From Actinobaculum sp. oral taxon 183 str. F0552 (GTDB lineage: Bacteria; Actinomycetota; Actinomycetes; Actinomycetales; Actinomycetaceae), in the NCBI RefSeq assembly GCF_000466165.1, contig NZ_KE951450.1:18001-82000 (forward strand): 64,000 bases of DNA, read 5' to 3'. How positions within the stretch are numbered: the first letter of the stretch is position 1; every line of letters starts with the position of its first letter. The translations under genes were made by a program, and so were the position numbers. This document shows positions 16,139-25,948 of the stretch, piece by piece. The notes below the pieces were generated by a model. It saw nothing but the letters and a program-made list of their open reading frames with translations, was not told the DNA's origin and made no database searches.

Positions 16139-17662
16139 TCAGCCCTCCTCGGCGGGATCGACCCATAGACCCGCCTGCCGGTCCATCCACAGCCCTTCGC
16201 GGGCATCGGCCTTCGCGTCCATGCGCTCGTGGTAGGCGGCCTTGCGCTCCTTGCGCGAGGAGCGCCTCCCCTCGTCGAGCCGGAGGTCTGTGCCGCGCGG
16301 ACCGAGGAGTTCGGCACCCGTGCGCATCGTCGGCTCCCAGTCGAAGATGACCCCCGAATCCTCCGGGCCGATGACCACCGTGTCGCCGGCGCGGGCCCCG
16401 GCCTCGACGAGGGCGTCTTCGACTCCCAGGGCGTTGAGGCGATCGGCGAGATAGCCGACCGCCTCATCGTTGTCGAAGTCGGTTTGGCGAATCCATCGTT
16501 CGGGTTTGCCGCCGCGGACGAGATAGAACTCCTGTCCGCCCTGACTCCTGCGCGAGACCGTGAACCCGTCCTCACGCCGAGCTCGCGGACGGGGCGAAAG
16601 GCGCGGCGCCGCCGCGGGGGCGGGGACTGCTTCGCGCGCCTCGGCGACCGCGGACGCCAGGGCGAAGGAGAGCTCGCGGAGACCTTCGCGCGAGACGGCA
16701 GAGACGAGGTGGGTGGGCAGCCCGCGGCTGCGGAGGTCGTCGCGCACGAACTCGGCGAGCTCGCGTCCGTCCGGCACGTCTATCTTGTTGAGGACGACGA
16801 GCCGTGGGCGTTCCATGAGCGGGATGCCGCCTTCCGCGGGATCCAACTGCTGTGCGTAGGCTCCGAGCTCGGCCTCCAGCAGGTCGAAGTCGGAGAGCGG
16901 ATCGCGGCTCGACTCGACGGCCGCGCAGTCGACGACATGGACGATCACCGCGCAGCGCTCGATGTGCCGGAGGAACTCCAGACCGAGGCCTCTTCCCTGC
17001 GACGCTCCGGGGATGAGGCCGGGCACGTCGGCGATCGTGTAGCGCTCCTCCCCCGCCTGCACCACCCCGAGGTTCGGGACGAGGGTCGTGAACGGATAGT
17101 CGGCGATCTTGGGTCGGGCCGCGGACATGGCCGCGATGAGCGACGACTTGCCGGCGCTCGGGAATCCGACGAGGGCGACGTCCGCCATCGACTTGAGCTC
17201 GAGGACGACGTCCCGGCTCTCCCCCTCGTCGCCCAGCAGGGCGAAGCCCGGCGCCTTCCTTCTGGGAGACGCCAGCGCGGCGTTGCCGAGCCCTCCGCGG
17301 CCTCCCCTGGCCACCACAAGGCGGTCTCCGGGGGCGGTCAGATCCCCGAGCACGTCCCCCTCGGGCGTTCTGACGACCGTTCCCAGGGGCACCTTGAGGA
17401 TCCGGTCCTCGCCGTTGCGCCCGGCCCGCATGTCGCCGGCGCCCTGGGTTCCCGATCCGGCCTTCTGATGGGGGGAGCGATGGAAGGAGAGCAGCGTAGT
17501 CACCTGGGGATCCACCTCAACGACGACGTCGCCGCCGTGCCCCCCGTTCGCGCCGTCGGGCCCCGCGAGCGGCTTGAACTTCTCACGCCGTACGGATGCG
17601 CATCCGTTGCCGCCCGCACCGGCCTGCACGTGCAGGACGACGCGATCGACGAAACTGACCAC
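16139..17662 (-). CDS. obg: GTPase Obg/CgtA
   Basis: 507 aa. Large-ribosomal-subunit assembly and stress GTPase. The glycine-rich Obg domain occupies 1-159 ([19 protein letters not shown]). The G domain has G1 [10 protein letters not shown]3 DVPGLI, G4 NKID and G5 SAVS. A C-terminal OCT domain with an actinobacterial Arg/acidic extension covers about 350-507. GTG 17662 follows GAGGAGG. Third gene after rplU and rpmA, but a strong T-tailed hairpin sits in the rpmA-obg gap, so obg expression is probably reduced relative to the ribosomal proteins. Confidence 0.97.
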   Translation of the reverse strand: MVSFVDRVVLHVQAGAGGNGCASVRREKFKPLAGPDGANGGHGGDVVVEVDPQVTTLLSFHRSPHQKAGSGTQGAGDMRAGRNGEDRILKVPLGTVVRTPEGDVLGDLTAPGDRLVVARGGRGGLGNAALASPRRKAPGFALLGDEGESRDVVLELKSMADVALVGFPSAGKSSLIAAMSAARPKIADYPFTTLVPNLGVVQAGEERYTIADVPGLIPGASQGRGLGLEFLRHIERCAVIVHVVDCAAVESSRDPLSDFDLLEAELGAYAQQLDPAEGGIPLMERPRLVVLNKIDVPDGRELAEFVRDDLRSRGLPTHLVSAVSREGLRELSFALASAVAEAREAVPAPAAAPRLSPRPRARREDGFTVSRRSQGGQEFYLVRGGKPERWIRQTDFDNDEAVGYLADRLNALGVEDALVEAGARAGDTVVIGPEDSGVIFDWEPTMRTGAELLGPRGTDLRLDEGRRSSRKERKAAYHERMDAKADAREGLWMDRQAGLWVDPAEEG

Positions 17663-17686
17663 GGCAGCCTCCTCGTCCGTTATAGG

Positions 17687-17714
17687 AAAAGGGGCGGAAG
17701 GAACCTTCCGCCCC
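17687..17714 (-). terminator. T-tailed hairpin between rpmA and obg
   Basis: On the minus strand GGGGCGGAAGG and CCTTCCGCCCC form an 11-bp stem with a 2-nt loop (17691-17714), followed by TTTT (17690-17687). This is the only good intrinsic terminator inside the operon and probably attenuates read-through into obg. Confidence 0.75.
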
Positions 17715-17732
17715 GTGATCTGCGACGAGACC

Positions 17733-17990
17733 TCAAGCCTCGGCGGTCACGATGTCGATGACCCTGCGATCGCGACGAGTCCCGAACTTGACGTGGCCGG
17801 CCGTCAAGGCGAACAGGGTGTCGTCCCTGCCGCGCCCGACGTTGACGCCGGGGTGGAAGTGAGTGCCGCGCTGGCGGACGATGATCTCGCCGGCGTTGAC
17901 GAGCTCGCCTCCGAAACGCTTGACGCCCAGACGCTGCGCATTGGAATCCCGGCCGTTGCGGGAGGAGCTGGCGCCCTTCTTGTGTGCCAT
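17733..17990 (-). CDS. rpmA: 50S ribosomal protein L27
   Basis: 85 aa. The conserved start [20 protein letters not shown] and [16 protein letters not shown] identify bL27, whose N-terminal tail reaches the peptidyl transferase centre. There is no Firmicutes-type cleavable leader; the sequence starts directly with AHKKG. It lies 34 nt after rplU, as in most bacteria. Confidence 0.98.
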   Translation of the reverse strand: MAHKKGASSSRNGRDSNAQRLGVKRFGGELVNAGEIIVRQRGTHFHPGVNVGRGRDDTLFALTAGHVKFGTRRDRRVIDIVTAEA

Positions 17991-18024
17991 GGCTGAAACC
18001 TGCCTTTACGTTGGTGGAGCGAAC

Positions 18025-18342
18025 TCACTCGATGCCGGTGACCTTGAGGCGGGTCAGCTTCTGACGGTGACCCTGGCGCTTGCGGTACCCGGTCTTGTTC
18101 TTGTACTTGACGATGGAGATCTTGGGGCCGAGCTCCGGCCGGACGATCTCGGCCGTCACCTTCGCCTCGATGCCGTCGGCAGCCGTGGTGATCTTCGTGC
18201 CGTCGACGAGCATGAGGGGTTCGAGCTCGACCGTGTCGCCGACCTCGCCGTCCAGCTTGTCGACCACGACGACGGAACCGACGGACACCTTCTCCTGACG
18301 GCCGCCTGCCTTGACAATCGCGTACACCACGTTACTGCTCAT
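18025..18342 (-). CDS. rplU: 50S ribosomal protein L21
   Basis: 105 aa. [17 protein letters not shown] at the N-terminus and [16 protein letters not shown] near the C-terminus are hallmark bL21 segments that contact 23S rRNA. ATG 18342 ([10 protein letters not shown]) was chosen over GTG 18366 because it gives the standard family start. First gene of rplU-rpmA-(obg); promoter at 18444-18416 and a small leader hairpin upstream. Confidence 0.97.
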   Translation of the reverse strand: MSSNVVYAIVKAGGRQEKVSVGSVVVVDKLDGEVGDTVELEPLMLVDGTKITTAADGIEAKVTAEIVRPELGPKISIVKYKNKTGYRKRQGHRQKLTRLKVTGIE

Positions 18343-18392
18343 CTCTGTATCGATCGACACCCGCACGCCGTGCGAGTCTTACGGGCTGAGGA

Positions 18393-18407
18393 GGCGCTGA
18401 ATGCGCC
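18393..18407 (-). promoter_or_regulatory. small hairpin in the rplU leader
   Basis: GGCGC (18393-18397) pairs with GCGCC (18403-18407), loop 5 nt. It lies within the 5' untranslated region predicted from the promoter at 18444-18416. A role in ribosomal-protein autoregulation is possible but not shown. Confidence 0.3.
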
Positions 18408-18415
18408 GACTCTCT

Positions 18416-18444
18416 ACGATACAAGCTGGTATTTTCACTGGCAA
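18416..18444 (-). promoter_or_regulatory. promoter of the rplU-rpmA operon
   Basis: TTGCCA (18444-18439), exactly 17 nt, TATCGT (18421-18416) on the minus strand. It predicts a leader of about 65-70 nt. Confidence 0.65.
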
Positions 18445-18486
18445 GTCTTCGACGCCGGCGCCGATATGGAATAGACCACGTCATCG

Positions 18487-21246
18487 CTACTTGGCGGGGA
18501 AGCTGAGGATGGCCGAGGCCTGGCTGGCGCCCGGGGTGATCGTCCCCGAGGACGAGACGCGATGCTTGCGCGATCTGGCGTCCTCCGGCGTCCCCTTGCC
18601 GTCGGGCTCGTCGGGCGATTCTTCGCCGCCTTGCCCATCCGGCGTCGCCACGGCGTCCTGTGTCTCGGCGCCGTCCGCTCCCCGCGCGGCGGCGGCTTCT
18701 CCCTCGCCGGCACCGGAGGCGTTCGGCCCGCCCTCCGTCGGCGCCTCGGCGCCTGCAGAGGACTCCCCGGCTTTCGGTGCGTCCTCGGCGGCCGGCTTCT
18801 CGGGCTCGCCGCCGGCGACTCCGGCCTGTTCGGCGGCGGAGGACTTCCTGCCTCTGGCCCGGACGCGCGACTGCCCCCCTCGCGCGGACTTGTCCGCCGA
18901 CGCCTTCTTCGCGCCCGCCTTCGCCTGGTCCGACGCGTCGGCCGCCGGCGGCGTCTGGGGGTCCTCGTCGTGCTTGGAGGCCGCGGCGGCGATCGAGTTG
19001 AGGGCGTCCTTGACCTCGTGACGCTTGGACTCCTCCGTGCGGGCCTCGGCCTTGGCCTTGCGGCTCGAACGGCCCGAGCCCGACTCGTTGCGCTCGACCG
19101 GATGGGCGTGCGTGATGAATCCGCGGCCTTCGCACGTCTGGCACACCGTGGAGAAGGCTTCGACGAGCCCCTGCCCCACGCGCTTCCTCGTCATCTGGAC
19201 CAAGCCCAGAGACGTCACCTCGGCAACCTGGTGGCGCGTCCTGTCCCGGCCGAGGCACTCCACGAGGCGCCGAAGGACCAATTCCCGATTCGCCTCTAAG
19301 ACCATGTCGATGAAGTCGATGACGATGATCCCGCCGATGTCGCGGAGGCGAAGCTGGCGGACGATCTCCTCGGCGGCCTCGAGGTTGTTGCGGGTGACGG
19401 TCTCCTCGAGGGTCCCCCCCGAGCCGGTGAACTTGCCGGTGTTGACGTCGATGACCGTCATGGCCTCGGTGCGGTCGATGATGAGGGTGCCGCCGGAGGG
19501 CAGCCAGACCTTGCGGTCGAAGGCTTTGGCGAGCTGTTCGTCGACGCGGTACTTGACGAAGATATCGGTGGCGCCCGTCCAATGCTCCAGGCGCTCGGTG
19601 AGCTCGGGGGAGAGCTCCCGGACGTAGCCGGAGATCGTCTTCCACGCCCCCGCCCCCTGGATTCTCAGGGAGAGGAAATCCTCGTTGAAGACGTCGCGCA
19701 CCACGCGCACGGCGAGTTCCGGCTCGCCCTTGAGAAGCGTGGGCGCGGACTTCACGTTCTTAGCCTTGGCCCGGATGTCCTCCCAGGTCTTGGTCAGCCG
19801 CTCGACGTCGGCGCGCAGCTGCTCCTCGCTGGCCCCTTCGGCGGCTGTGCGCACGATGACGCCGTGCTCGGAGGGGATGAGCTCGCGCAGCAGGCGCTTG
19901 AGGCGCTGGCGTTCCTTGTCGGGGAGCTTGCGGGAGATGCCGGTCATCGCCCCGGAGGGGACGAGGACGAGATGGCGCCCGGCGAGGGTGATCTGCGCGG
20001 TCAGGCGCGCGCCCTTGTGCCCGATGGGGTCCTTGGTCACCTGGACCATGATGACGTCGCCCGACTTGAGCGCCTGCTCGATCCGCCGGGGCTTGCCCTC
20101 CAGGCCCGCGGCCTCCCAGTTGACCTCGCCCGCGTACAGGACGGCGTTGCGGCCCTTGCCGATGTCCACGAACGCCGCCTCCATCGAGGGCAGGACGTTC
20201 TGGACCCGGCCCAGGTAGACGTTGCCGACCATCGAGACCTGCGTGTGGCGGGCGACGTAGTGCTCGACGAGCACGTCGTCCTCCAGGACGGCGATTTGGT
20301 TGAGGCCGTCCTGCTCGCGGATGAGCATCTCGCGCTTGACCGACTCGCGCCGCGCCAGATACTCCGATTCCGTGATGACGTGGCGCCTGCGCCCGGCCTC
20401 GCGGCCTTCCTTGCGGCGCTGCCGTTTGGCCTCCAGGCGGGTCGACCCCTTGGGGGTCGTCACCCCGTCGCCCCCGGCGGCCTGCGCGGATCTCGCGCGC
20501 CGTCGGCGTCGGCGCGTGCCGCCGGCCTCCTCCCGAGGAGCCCCGCTCTGAGACTCCTCCCCACCGGACGGAGTCTCGGGTGTCTCGGCGCCTTTGCGGC
20601 GCCCTCGGCTTCCGCGCCGACGGCGTCGCGGCTCTCTCTCGCCGACGGCGTCCTGACCGGACTCCCCGGAGCCGGCCGGAGGTTGGGAAGAGGCTTCCTG
20701 CGGCTCCTCGGACGTCTCGCCGCCGGTAGCCTTCCGGCGGCGAGACGGAGACGAGGAGGCGTCCTCGCCGCGGGAACGGCGCCTCGTCCGCACCCGGCTG
20801 GTGTCGGGCTCCTGGAAGAGCAGGGCTGTCATGTTGACCGCCGGGATCTGGGCGTTCGGCGGCTCCTCCGCGGAGGAGAATCGGAGGCCGGAGCCCTCCT
20901 CCGGAGCGTCGCCGGACTTAGCCTCCCCGGCTTTCTTCTTCGACTCGGAGGCCTTTGCGGCTCCGGAGGCCTTCTTCGACGTGCGCCGGTGCGGCTCCGG
21001 GGCGGACTCGCCCTCCGCGCTCGCCGGCCTGACCCCCTCGACGATGGCGTCGAGCGTGCCCGCCACGTCTTCGACGGCGGTCGCCCGGGCCTTCCTCGGC
21101 CGAGGCTCGAGCTGGGCGAGGGACTCCGCCACAGCGGCGGCGGCCTTCTCCCCGGCGTTCCTCGCCTCGTCGCGGACCGTCGACTCTTCCGATTCCTTTG
21201 TGCGGGCGGTCGCGGCGCCGCCCGATATCGTGGCATTCTCAGCCAT
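18487..21246 (-). CDS. rne: ribonuclease E/G family endoribonuclease
   Basis: 919 aa. Actinobacterial RNase E with the catalytic core in the middle: a disordered acidic/basic N-terminal arm (about 1-295), an S1 RNA-binding domain (about 325-400, VGNVYLGRVQNVLPSMEAAF), the DNase I-like domain with metal-binding aspartates in VIDVNTGKFTG and IIVIDFIDM, the Zn-link CQTCEGRGF near 695, and a disordered C-terminal arm rich in Ala/Glu/Gly. It starts mRNA decay and rRNA/tRNA processing. ATG 21246 has GGAAAG about 11 nt upstream; a GTG at 21258 lies too close to that site. It precedes rplU-rpmA-obg, the common actinobacterial order. Confidence 0.95.
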   Translation of the reverse strand: MAENATISGGAATARTKESEESTVRDEARNAGEKAAAAVAESLAQLEPRPRKARATAVEDVAGTLDAIVEGVRPASAEGESAPEPHRRTSKKASGAAKASESKKKAGEAKSGDAPEEGSGLRFSSAEEPPNAQIPAVNMTALLFQEPDTSRVRTRRRSRGEDASSSPSRRRKATGGETSEEPQEASSQPPAGSGESGQDAVGEREPRRRRRGSRGRRKGAETPETPSGGEESQSGAPREEAGGTRRRRRRARSAQAAGGDGVTTPKGSTRLEAKRQRRKEGREAGRRRHVITESEYLARRESVKREMLIREQDGLNQIAVLEDDVLVEHYVARHTQVSMVGNVYLGRVQNVLPSMEAAFVDIGKGRNAVLYAGEVNWEAAGLEGKPRRIEQALKSGDVIMVQVTKDPIGHKGARLTAQITLAGRHLVLVPSGAMTGISRKLPDKERQRLKRLLRELIPSEHGVIVRTAAEGASEEQLRADVERLTKTWEDIRAKAKNVKSAPTLLKGEPELAVRVVRDVFNEDFLSLRIQGAGAWKTISGYVRELSPELTERLEHWTGATDIFVKYRVDEQLAKAFDRKVWLPSGGTLIIDRTEAMTVIDVNTGKFTGSGGTLEETVTRNNLEAAEEIVRQLRLRDIGGIIVIDFIDMVLEANRELVLRRLVECLGRDRTRHQVAEVTSLGLVQMTRKRVGQGLVEAFSTVCQTCEGRGFITHAHPVERNESGSGRSSRKAKAEARTEESKRHEVKDALNSIAAAASKHDEDPQTPPAADASDQAKAGAKKASADKSARGGQSRVRARGRKSSAAEQAGVAGGEPEKPAAEDAPKAGESSAGAEAPTEGGPNASGAGEGEAAAARGADGAETQDAVATPDGQGGEESPDEPDGKGTPEDARSRKHRVSSSGTITPGASQASAILSFPAK

Positions 21247-21523
21247 GCGCAGATGCACTTTCCAGCCCGCAGTCGGCGTGTCCGCATCACGCCACCCCGG
21301 GCTATGTCGTCGCGGATCGACCGCGGAAGTCTAAATGCGCGCACCGGCTGCATCGCCATTCGCGGAGCACAGTGCGTCTCACCTGACGGCCGGAAGCCTG
21401 CGGAGGACTTCGACCCCGCCTAATATTGTCGCACACCGCCTTGAAACATCGACTGTGAGACGCGCCAAGCTCGCTCCGGCCGCCGTGGCGCGACCCGATC
21501 GGATCGCACGGGACTCCGAATTC

Positions 21524-21563
21524 CTGACAGAGTGTCAGAGTTGTCGCGGGGATGGCGTAGACT
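21524..21563 (+). promoter_or_regulatory. cydA promoter region with overlapping inverted repeat
   Basis: TAGACT (21558-21563) fits a -10. The -35 position (about 21535-21540) is overlapped by a perfect repeat CTGACA-GAG-TGTCAG (21524-21538), a possible operator. It does not match the Rex box TTGTGAA-N4-TTCACAA. The predicted leader to GTG 21614 is about 45 nt. Confidence 0.4.
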
Positions 21564-21613
21564 GGGATCGCTCAAGAAAAGAATCCGGCCCAGGCCTCAC
21601 GAAAGGTTTCACG

Positions 21614-23077
21614 GTGGAAGCTTTTGACCTCGCACGCTGGCAGTTCGGTATCACAACCGTTTACCACTTCTTCCAGGTGCCGCTCACGATCGGCCTCGCC
21701 ACTCTCGTCGCCGTCATGCAGACGATGGGCCGCAGGACCCAGAACCCCCGATGGGAGAAAGTCACCGATTTCTTCGGGAAGATCCTCCTCATCAACTTCG
21801 CGCTCGGCGTGGCGACGGGCATCGTCCAGGAGTTCCAGTTCGGCATGAATTGGTCCGAGTACTCGCGCTTCGTCGGGGACATCTTCGGCGCTCCGCTCGC
21901 TTTCGAGGCGCTGCTCGCGTTCTTCCTCGAATCGACCTTCCTGGGCCTGTGGATCTTCGGGAAGAACCGGCTCTCCCCCAGGCTGCACAACATGTGCATC
22001 TGGCTTCTGGCGATCGGCACGATGCTCTCGGGATTCTTCATCCTCACGGCGAACTCGTTCATGCAGAACCCCACGGGCGCGGTCCTCAACAAGCGGACCG
22101 GCCGCCTGGAGCTGGACGGCATGGGCGGATTCCTCAAAGTGCTGTTCAACGAAACCTCGCTCTACACCTTCGCCCACACGATGAGCGCGGCCTTCCTCGT
22201 GGCGGGCGGGCTCGTGGCGGGCCTGAGCTTCTGGTGGATGGCCCGTTCGAAGCGCCTGACCGGCGACGAAGAGGAAGCCCGCGCCTACTGGAGGCCCGCG
22301 GCGAAGATCGGCCTGGTCACCATGCTGGCGGCCTCCCTGGGCACCGTATTCTCCGGCCACTTCATGGGGCAGCATCTGGTCGACATCCAGCCGGCCAAGG
22401 CCGCCGCCATGATGGGCGTGTGCGAATCGGGGGAGAGCCACAAGCTCGTCATCGCCATGTGGACCTCCGACTGCAAAGGCCCGCAGCTGACCGCCCCCAT
22501 TCCCGGGCTCGAGTCCTTCATGGCCACCAACCACTTCTCCGGCTCGAAGTCCTTCCTGAAAGGCCTCGACGACGTCAACGCCGAACTCCGGGAGAAGTAC
22601 GCCGGCGTCTACGGATCCGACCAGGACTACCGACCGAATCTCACCGTCGCCTTCTGGTCCTTCCGCGTCATGATGGGCGTCGGCCTCCTCGGCCTGGCGA
22701 TGTCGATCCTGGGCCTGTACGCGCTGAGAGGCGGCAGGGTCAACGCCTCCGAGTTCAAGGGAAAGCTCTGGATGCTCGCCATCCCCCTTCCCTTCATCGG
22801 CAACACCTTCGGATGGATCCTCACGGAGATGGGGCGCCAGCCGTGGATCATCAATCCGGGCGAGAGGGGGATCATGCTCCTGACGAACCAGGGCCTGTCC
22901 AACTCCGTGTCCGGGGCCACGGTTCTGGGGTCGATGGTCGTCTTCACGCTTCTGTACACCGGCCTGGGAGTCATCTGGCTGGCGCTGCTCAAGCGGTACG
23001 CGCTCGAAGGCATCAATCCGAAGAAGGCGCCGGCGGCCGACGAGACCGCCGAGGCTCCCATGAGCTTCGTATACTGA
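21614..23077 (+). CDS. cydA: cytochrome bd ubiquinol/menaquinol oxidase subunit I
   Basis: 487 aa. Quinol-oxidising, heme-bearing subunit of the high-affinity terminal oxidase, an integral membrane protein with nine predicted helices. Heme ligands are conserved: H18 (TTVYHFF, heme b595 in E. coli numbering His19), the His in YTFAHTMSAAF (heme b558, His186) and the Met in FRVMMGVG (Met393). The segment between them is compact, so the Q-loop is probably of the short actinobacterial type. GTG 21614 follows GAAAGG at 8 nt; the long open frame upstream is non-coding. First gene of cydABDC plus a sensor kinase. Confidence 0.97.
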   Translation: MEAFDLARWQFGITTVYHFFQVPLTIGLATLVAVMQTMGRRTQNPRWEKVTDFFGKILLINFALGVATGIVQEFQFGMNWSEYSRFVGDIFGAPLAFEALLAFFLESTFLGLWIFGKNRLSPRLHNMCIWLLAIGTMLSGFFILTANSFMQNPTGAVLNKRTGRLELDGMGGFLKVLFNETSLYTFAHTMSAAFLVAGGLVAGLSFWWMARSKRLTGDEEEARAYWRPAAKIGLVTMLAASLGTVFSGHFMGQHLVDIQPAKAAAMMGVCESGESHKLVIAMWTSDCKGPQLTAPIPGLESFMATNHFSGSKSFLKGLDDVNAELREKYAGVYGSDQDYRPNLTVAFWSFRVMMGVGLLGLAMSILGLYALRGGRVNASEFKGKLWMLAIPLPFIGNTFGWILTEMGRQPWIINPGERGIMLLTNQGLSNSVSGATVLGSMVVFTLLYTGLGVIWLALLKRYALEGINPKKAPAADETAEAPMSFVY

Positions 23078-23088
23078 AAGGAACCGCT

Positions 23089-24213
23089 GTGGACCTGACA
23101 CCCATCCAGCTTCTCTGGTTCATCCTCATCGCGGTGCTCTGGATCGGCTACCTGGCCTTGGAGGGCTTCGGATTCGGAGTGGGAATGCTGCTCAAGATCC
23201 TGCCGAAGTCCGAGAAGGAGCGCCGTCTGGCGCTGAACACCATCGGCCCCCACTGGGACGGGAACGAAGTGTGGGTCCTGACGGCGGGAGGCGCCACCTT
23301 CGCCGCCTTCCCCGAATGGTACGCCACTATGTTCTCCGGCATGTACCTGGCGCTCGTCCTCGTCCTCGTGTGCCTGATCGTGCGCATCTGCGCCATCGAG
23401 TGGCGCAAGCAGATCAACACGGAGGCCTGGCGCAGGGGATGGGACGTCGCCCACACCGCGTCGTCCTGGATCGTGTCCGTCCTGTGGGGCGTCGCGTTCG
23501 CCAACCTGGTCCAGGGGATGTCGATCGAAGTCGGCAGGTACGACAAGGGCGCGTTCACGGCCGTCGACCCGGCGGCCGCGGCCGGATCCCTGGCCGAGAA
23601 CCACCACTACCTGACCGGCGGATTCCTCTCCCTGCTGACCCCGTTCACGCTCCTCGGCGGGCTGGTGACCCTCACGCTGTTCCTCTCGCACGGCGCCCTG
23701 TACCTGGCGATCAAGACGACGGGCGACCTGCGCGACCGGGCGAAGGCCTTCGCCGCCAAATCGGCCGTCGTCGCGGCGGCCGTCACCGGCGCCTGGGGAC
23801 TGTGGGCGCAGCTCGCCTACTCCGGCAACGCCCTGTCGGCGCTGCCCCTGGCCCTGTGCGCCCTGTGCTTGGCGGCGACGGCGCTGCTCATCGCCAAAGG
23901 CGACGAGGTCAAGGCCTTCATCGCCCACTTCGCGGGCATCGCCATGGCGGTCGTCTTCATCTGGTTCGCCATCTTCCCCGACGCCATGAAGTCCTCGATC
24001 GACGGACGGTACTCCCTCACCCTCTCCCAAGCGGCCGCCACCGCGCCGACCCAGACGATCATGACGATCGCCGCGGTCGTGTTCGTGCCGATAGTCCTCG
24101 CCTACACGGTGTGGTCGTACAGGGTCTTCGCCAGACGCCTGGCCGTGGACCAGATCCCCGACGCGCCCGTCGGGCTGGACCCGAAGAGGATCCGCGAATT
24201 CGACGCCCGCTGA
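23089..24213 (+). CDS. cydB: cytochrome bd oxidase subunit II
   Basis: 374 aa. Multi-helix partner of CydA. The diagnostic start IQLLWFILIAVLWIGYLALEGF... is visible in pieces (LALEGFGFGVGML; GPHWDGNEVWVLTAGGATFAAFP). GTG 23089 lies 11 nt after cydA, preceded by AAAGGA. The two subunits form the oxidase that reduces oxygen to water without pumping protons, important at low oxygen. Confidence 0.97.
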   Translation: MDLTPIQLLWFILIAVLWIGYLALEGFGFGVGMLLKILPKSEKERRLALNTIGPHWDGNEVWVLTAGGATFAAFPEWYATMFSGMYLALVLVLVCLIVRICAIEWRKQINTEAWRRGWDVAHTASSWIVSVLWGVAFANLVQGMSIEVGRYDKGAFTAVDPAAAAGSLAENHHYLTGGFLSLLTPFTLLGGLVTLTLFLSHGALYLAIKTTGDLRDRAKAFAAKSAVVAAAVTGAWGLWAQLAYSGNALSALPLALCALCLAATALLIAKGDEVKAFIAHFAGIAMAVVFIWFAIFPDAMKSSIDGRYSLTLSQAAATAPTQTIMTIAAVVFVPIVLAYTVWSYRVFARRLAVDQIPDAPVGLDPKRIREFDAR

Positions 24214-24295
24214 CGGGCGGAGGCGGGGCGGACGGGCGACCGCCCCGGCTACGGCGCCCCCGACGCCAAGCCATCGGAAGACGAGGGAGGACGAC

Positions 24296-25948
24296 GTGAA
24301 GCCCCTGGACCCGCGCCTGCTGGCGTACGCCCGCTCCGCCCGCGGATACACGATGTTCCTCGTCGCGACGGGCCTGACGCTGACCGTGCTGACGGTCGTC
24401 CAGTGCATGGGCGTATCGGGAGCCGTCTCGCCCCTCGTGGACGGCGAGGCCGACCTGGCCGGGGCCTTCCCGGCCCTCGCCGCGGCCGCCGTCGCCTTCG
24501 CGGCGCGCGCTGGCGTCGTCTACCTTCAGGAGGCCTACGGGCACCGGGCTGCCCTGCGCACGATATCCGACCTGCGCACGCAGGTGCTCCGCACGGCGGG
24601 GGATCGCGGGCAGCGGTGGCTCTCCGAGGGCCGCACGAGCTCGACCGTCACACTCGTCACCGAGGCGCTCGACGACCTCGAGCCGTACTTCGTGCGTTTC
24701 CTCCCCCAGTTCGTCCTGGCCTGCCTGGCCACTCCCCTGACGCTCCTCGTCATCCTCTGGCTCGACTGGATCAGCGCGATCGCGATCCTCGTGTGCATCC
24801 CCCTCATCCCGGTGTTCATGGTCCTCGTCGGAAGGATGACCCAGAGCTACGCCGAAGGGAGGCTAGCGGCGATGCAGCGCCTGGGCGATCAACTCCTCGA
24901 CCTGCTCGCCGGACTGACCACGCTCAAGGCCCTGGGCCGCGAGGCATCCCCCAAGCGCCGCGTGCGCGAGCTGGGCGACGACTACGCGGCGAAGACGATG
25001 AACACGCTGTACGTCGCCTTCCTCTCCGGGGCGGTCCTGGAATTCCTCGCGACGCTGTCCACGGCGCTGGTCGCCGTGGAGGTGGGCCTGCGCCTGGCCA
25101 ACGGCGACGTCTCCCTCTTCACGGGGCTGACGATCATCATGCTCACCCCCGAAGCCCTCCGGCCGCTGCGCGAGGTCGGCTCGCAGTTCCACGCCTCCTC
25201 GGACGGGGTCTCGGCCGCACGGGCGACCTTCGAGATCCTCGACGGCGCGGCGCGGACGTCCGCAGACGGAGCGGAGGCGCCCGACCTGTCGAGCGCCGTG
25301 ATCGAATTCCGTGACGTCTGCGTGCAGGCCCCCGGCCGCGCGACCGTCGCCCCCTCGCATCTGTCCGCGCGGATCGAGCCCGGCAAGGTGACCGTCCTGC
25401 GGGGGCCCTCGGGGTCGGGGAAGTCGACGGCCGTCTCAACGCTCCTCGGTCTGCTCGAGCCGACCGGCGGGCGCGTGACGGTGGGAGGCGTTCCGATGGA
25501 CGCGATCGACCGGGAGGCCCTGTGGCGGCAGATTTCCTGGGTCCCGCAGCGTCCGGCCATCGTGCCCGGGACGGTCCTCGAGAACGTCGGATTCCCGCCG
25601 GGACCGGAGCTTCGGCGCGCCGCCGCGCTGACGGGGTTCGACGAGGTGGTCGCCCGCATGCCGAACGGATGGGACTCCCGCCTGGGGCACGCGGGCGTCG
25701 GCCTGTCCGTCGGCCAGAGGCAGCGCCTGGCCCTGACGCGGGCGCTCGTGGCGGCACGGCCGCTCGTCCTCCTCGACGAGCCGTCCGCCCACCTCGACGC
25801 GATCAGCGAACGCCACGTCTCCGCGGCCGTCCGGGAACTGGCCGACACGGGCCACACGGTCGTCGTCGTCGCGCACCGCAACGCGCTCATCGGCGAGGCG
25901 GACGCCGTCGTCGAGGTCGGGGCCGCAGCGGGCGGGGCCGCCTCGTGA
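24296..25948 (+). CDS. cydD: thiol reductant ABC exporter subunit CydD
   Basis: 550 aa. Type IV (former ABC exporter type 1) half-transporter: six membrane helices in about 1-310, then the nucleotide-binding domain with Walker A GPSGSGKST, signature LSVGQRQRLALTRAL and Walker B LVLLDEPSAHLD. CydDC exports cysteine/glutathione-type thiols and is needed to assemble cytochrome bd. GTG 24296 has GGGAGG 4 nt upstream. It follows cydB by 82 nt and overlaps cydC (GTGA). Confidence 0.95.
   Translation: MKPLDPRLLAYARSARGYTMFLVATGLTLTVLTVVQCMGVSGAVSPLVDGEADLAGAFPALAAAAVAFAARAGVVYLQEAYGHRAALRTISDLRTQVLRTAGDRGQRWLSEGRTSSTVTLVTEALDDLEPYFVRFLPQFVLACLATPLTLLVILWLDWISAIAILVCIPLIPVFMVLVGRMTQSYAEGRLAAMQRLGDQLLDLLAGLTTLKALGREASPKRRVRELGDDYAAKTMNTLYVAFLSGAVLEFLATLSTALVAVEVGLRLANGDVSLFTGLTIIMLTPEALRPLREVGSQFHASSDGVSAARATFEILDGAARTSADGAEAPDLSSAVIEFRDVCVQAPGRATVAPSHLSARIEPGKVTVLRGPSGSGKSTAVSTLLGLLEPTGGRVTVGGVPMDAIDREALWRQISWVPQRPAIVPGTVLENVGFPPGPELRRAAALTGFDEVVARMPNGWDSRLGHAGVGLSVGQRQRLALTRALVAARPLVLLDEPSAHLDAISERHVSAAVRELADTGHTVVVVAHRNALIGEADAVVEVGAAAGGAAS

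Noticed and set aside
21524-21538. Rex operator upstream of cydA
   Set aside because: The repeat CTGACA-GAG-TGTCAG lacks the TGTGA...TCACA arms and spacing of Rex sites.
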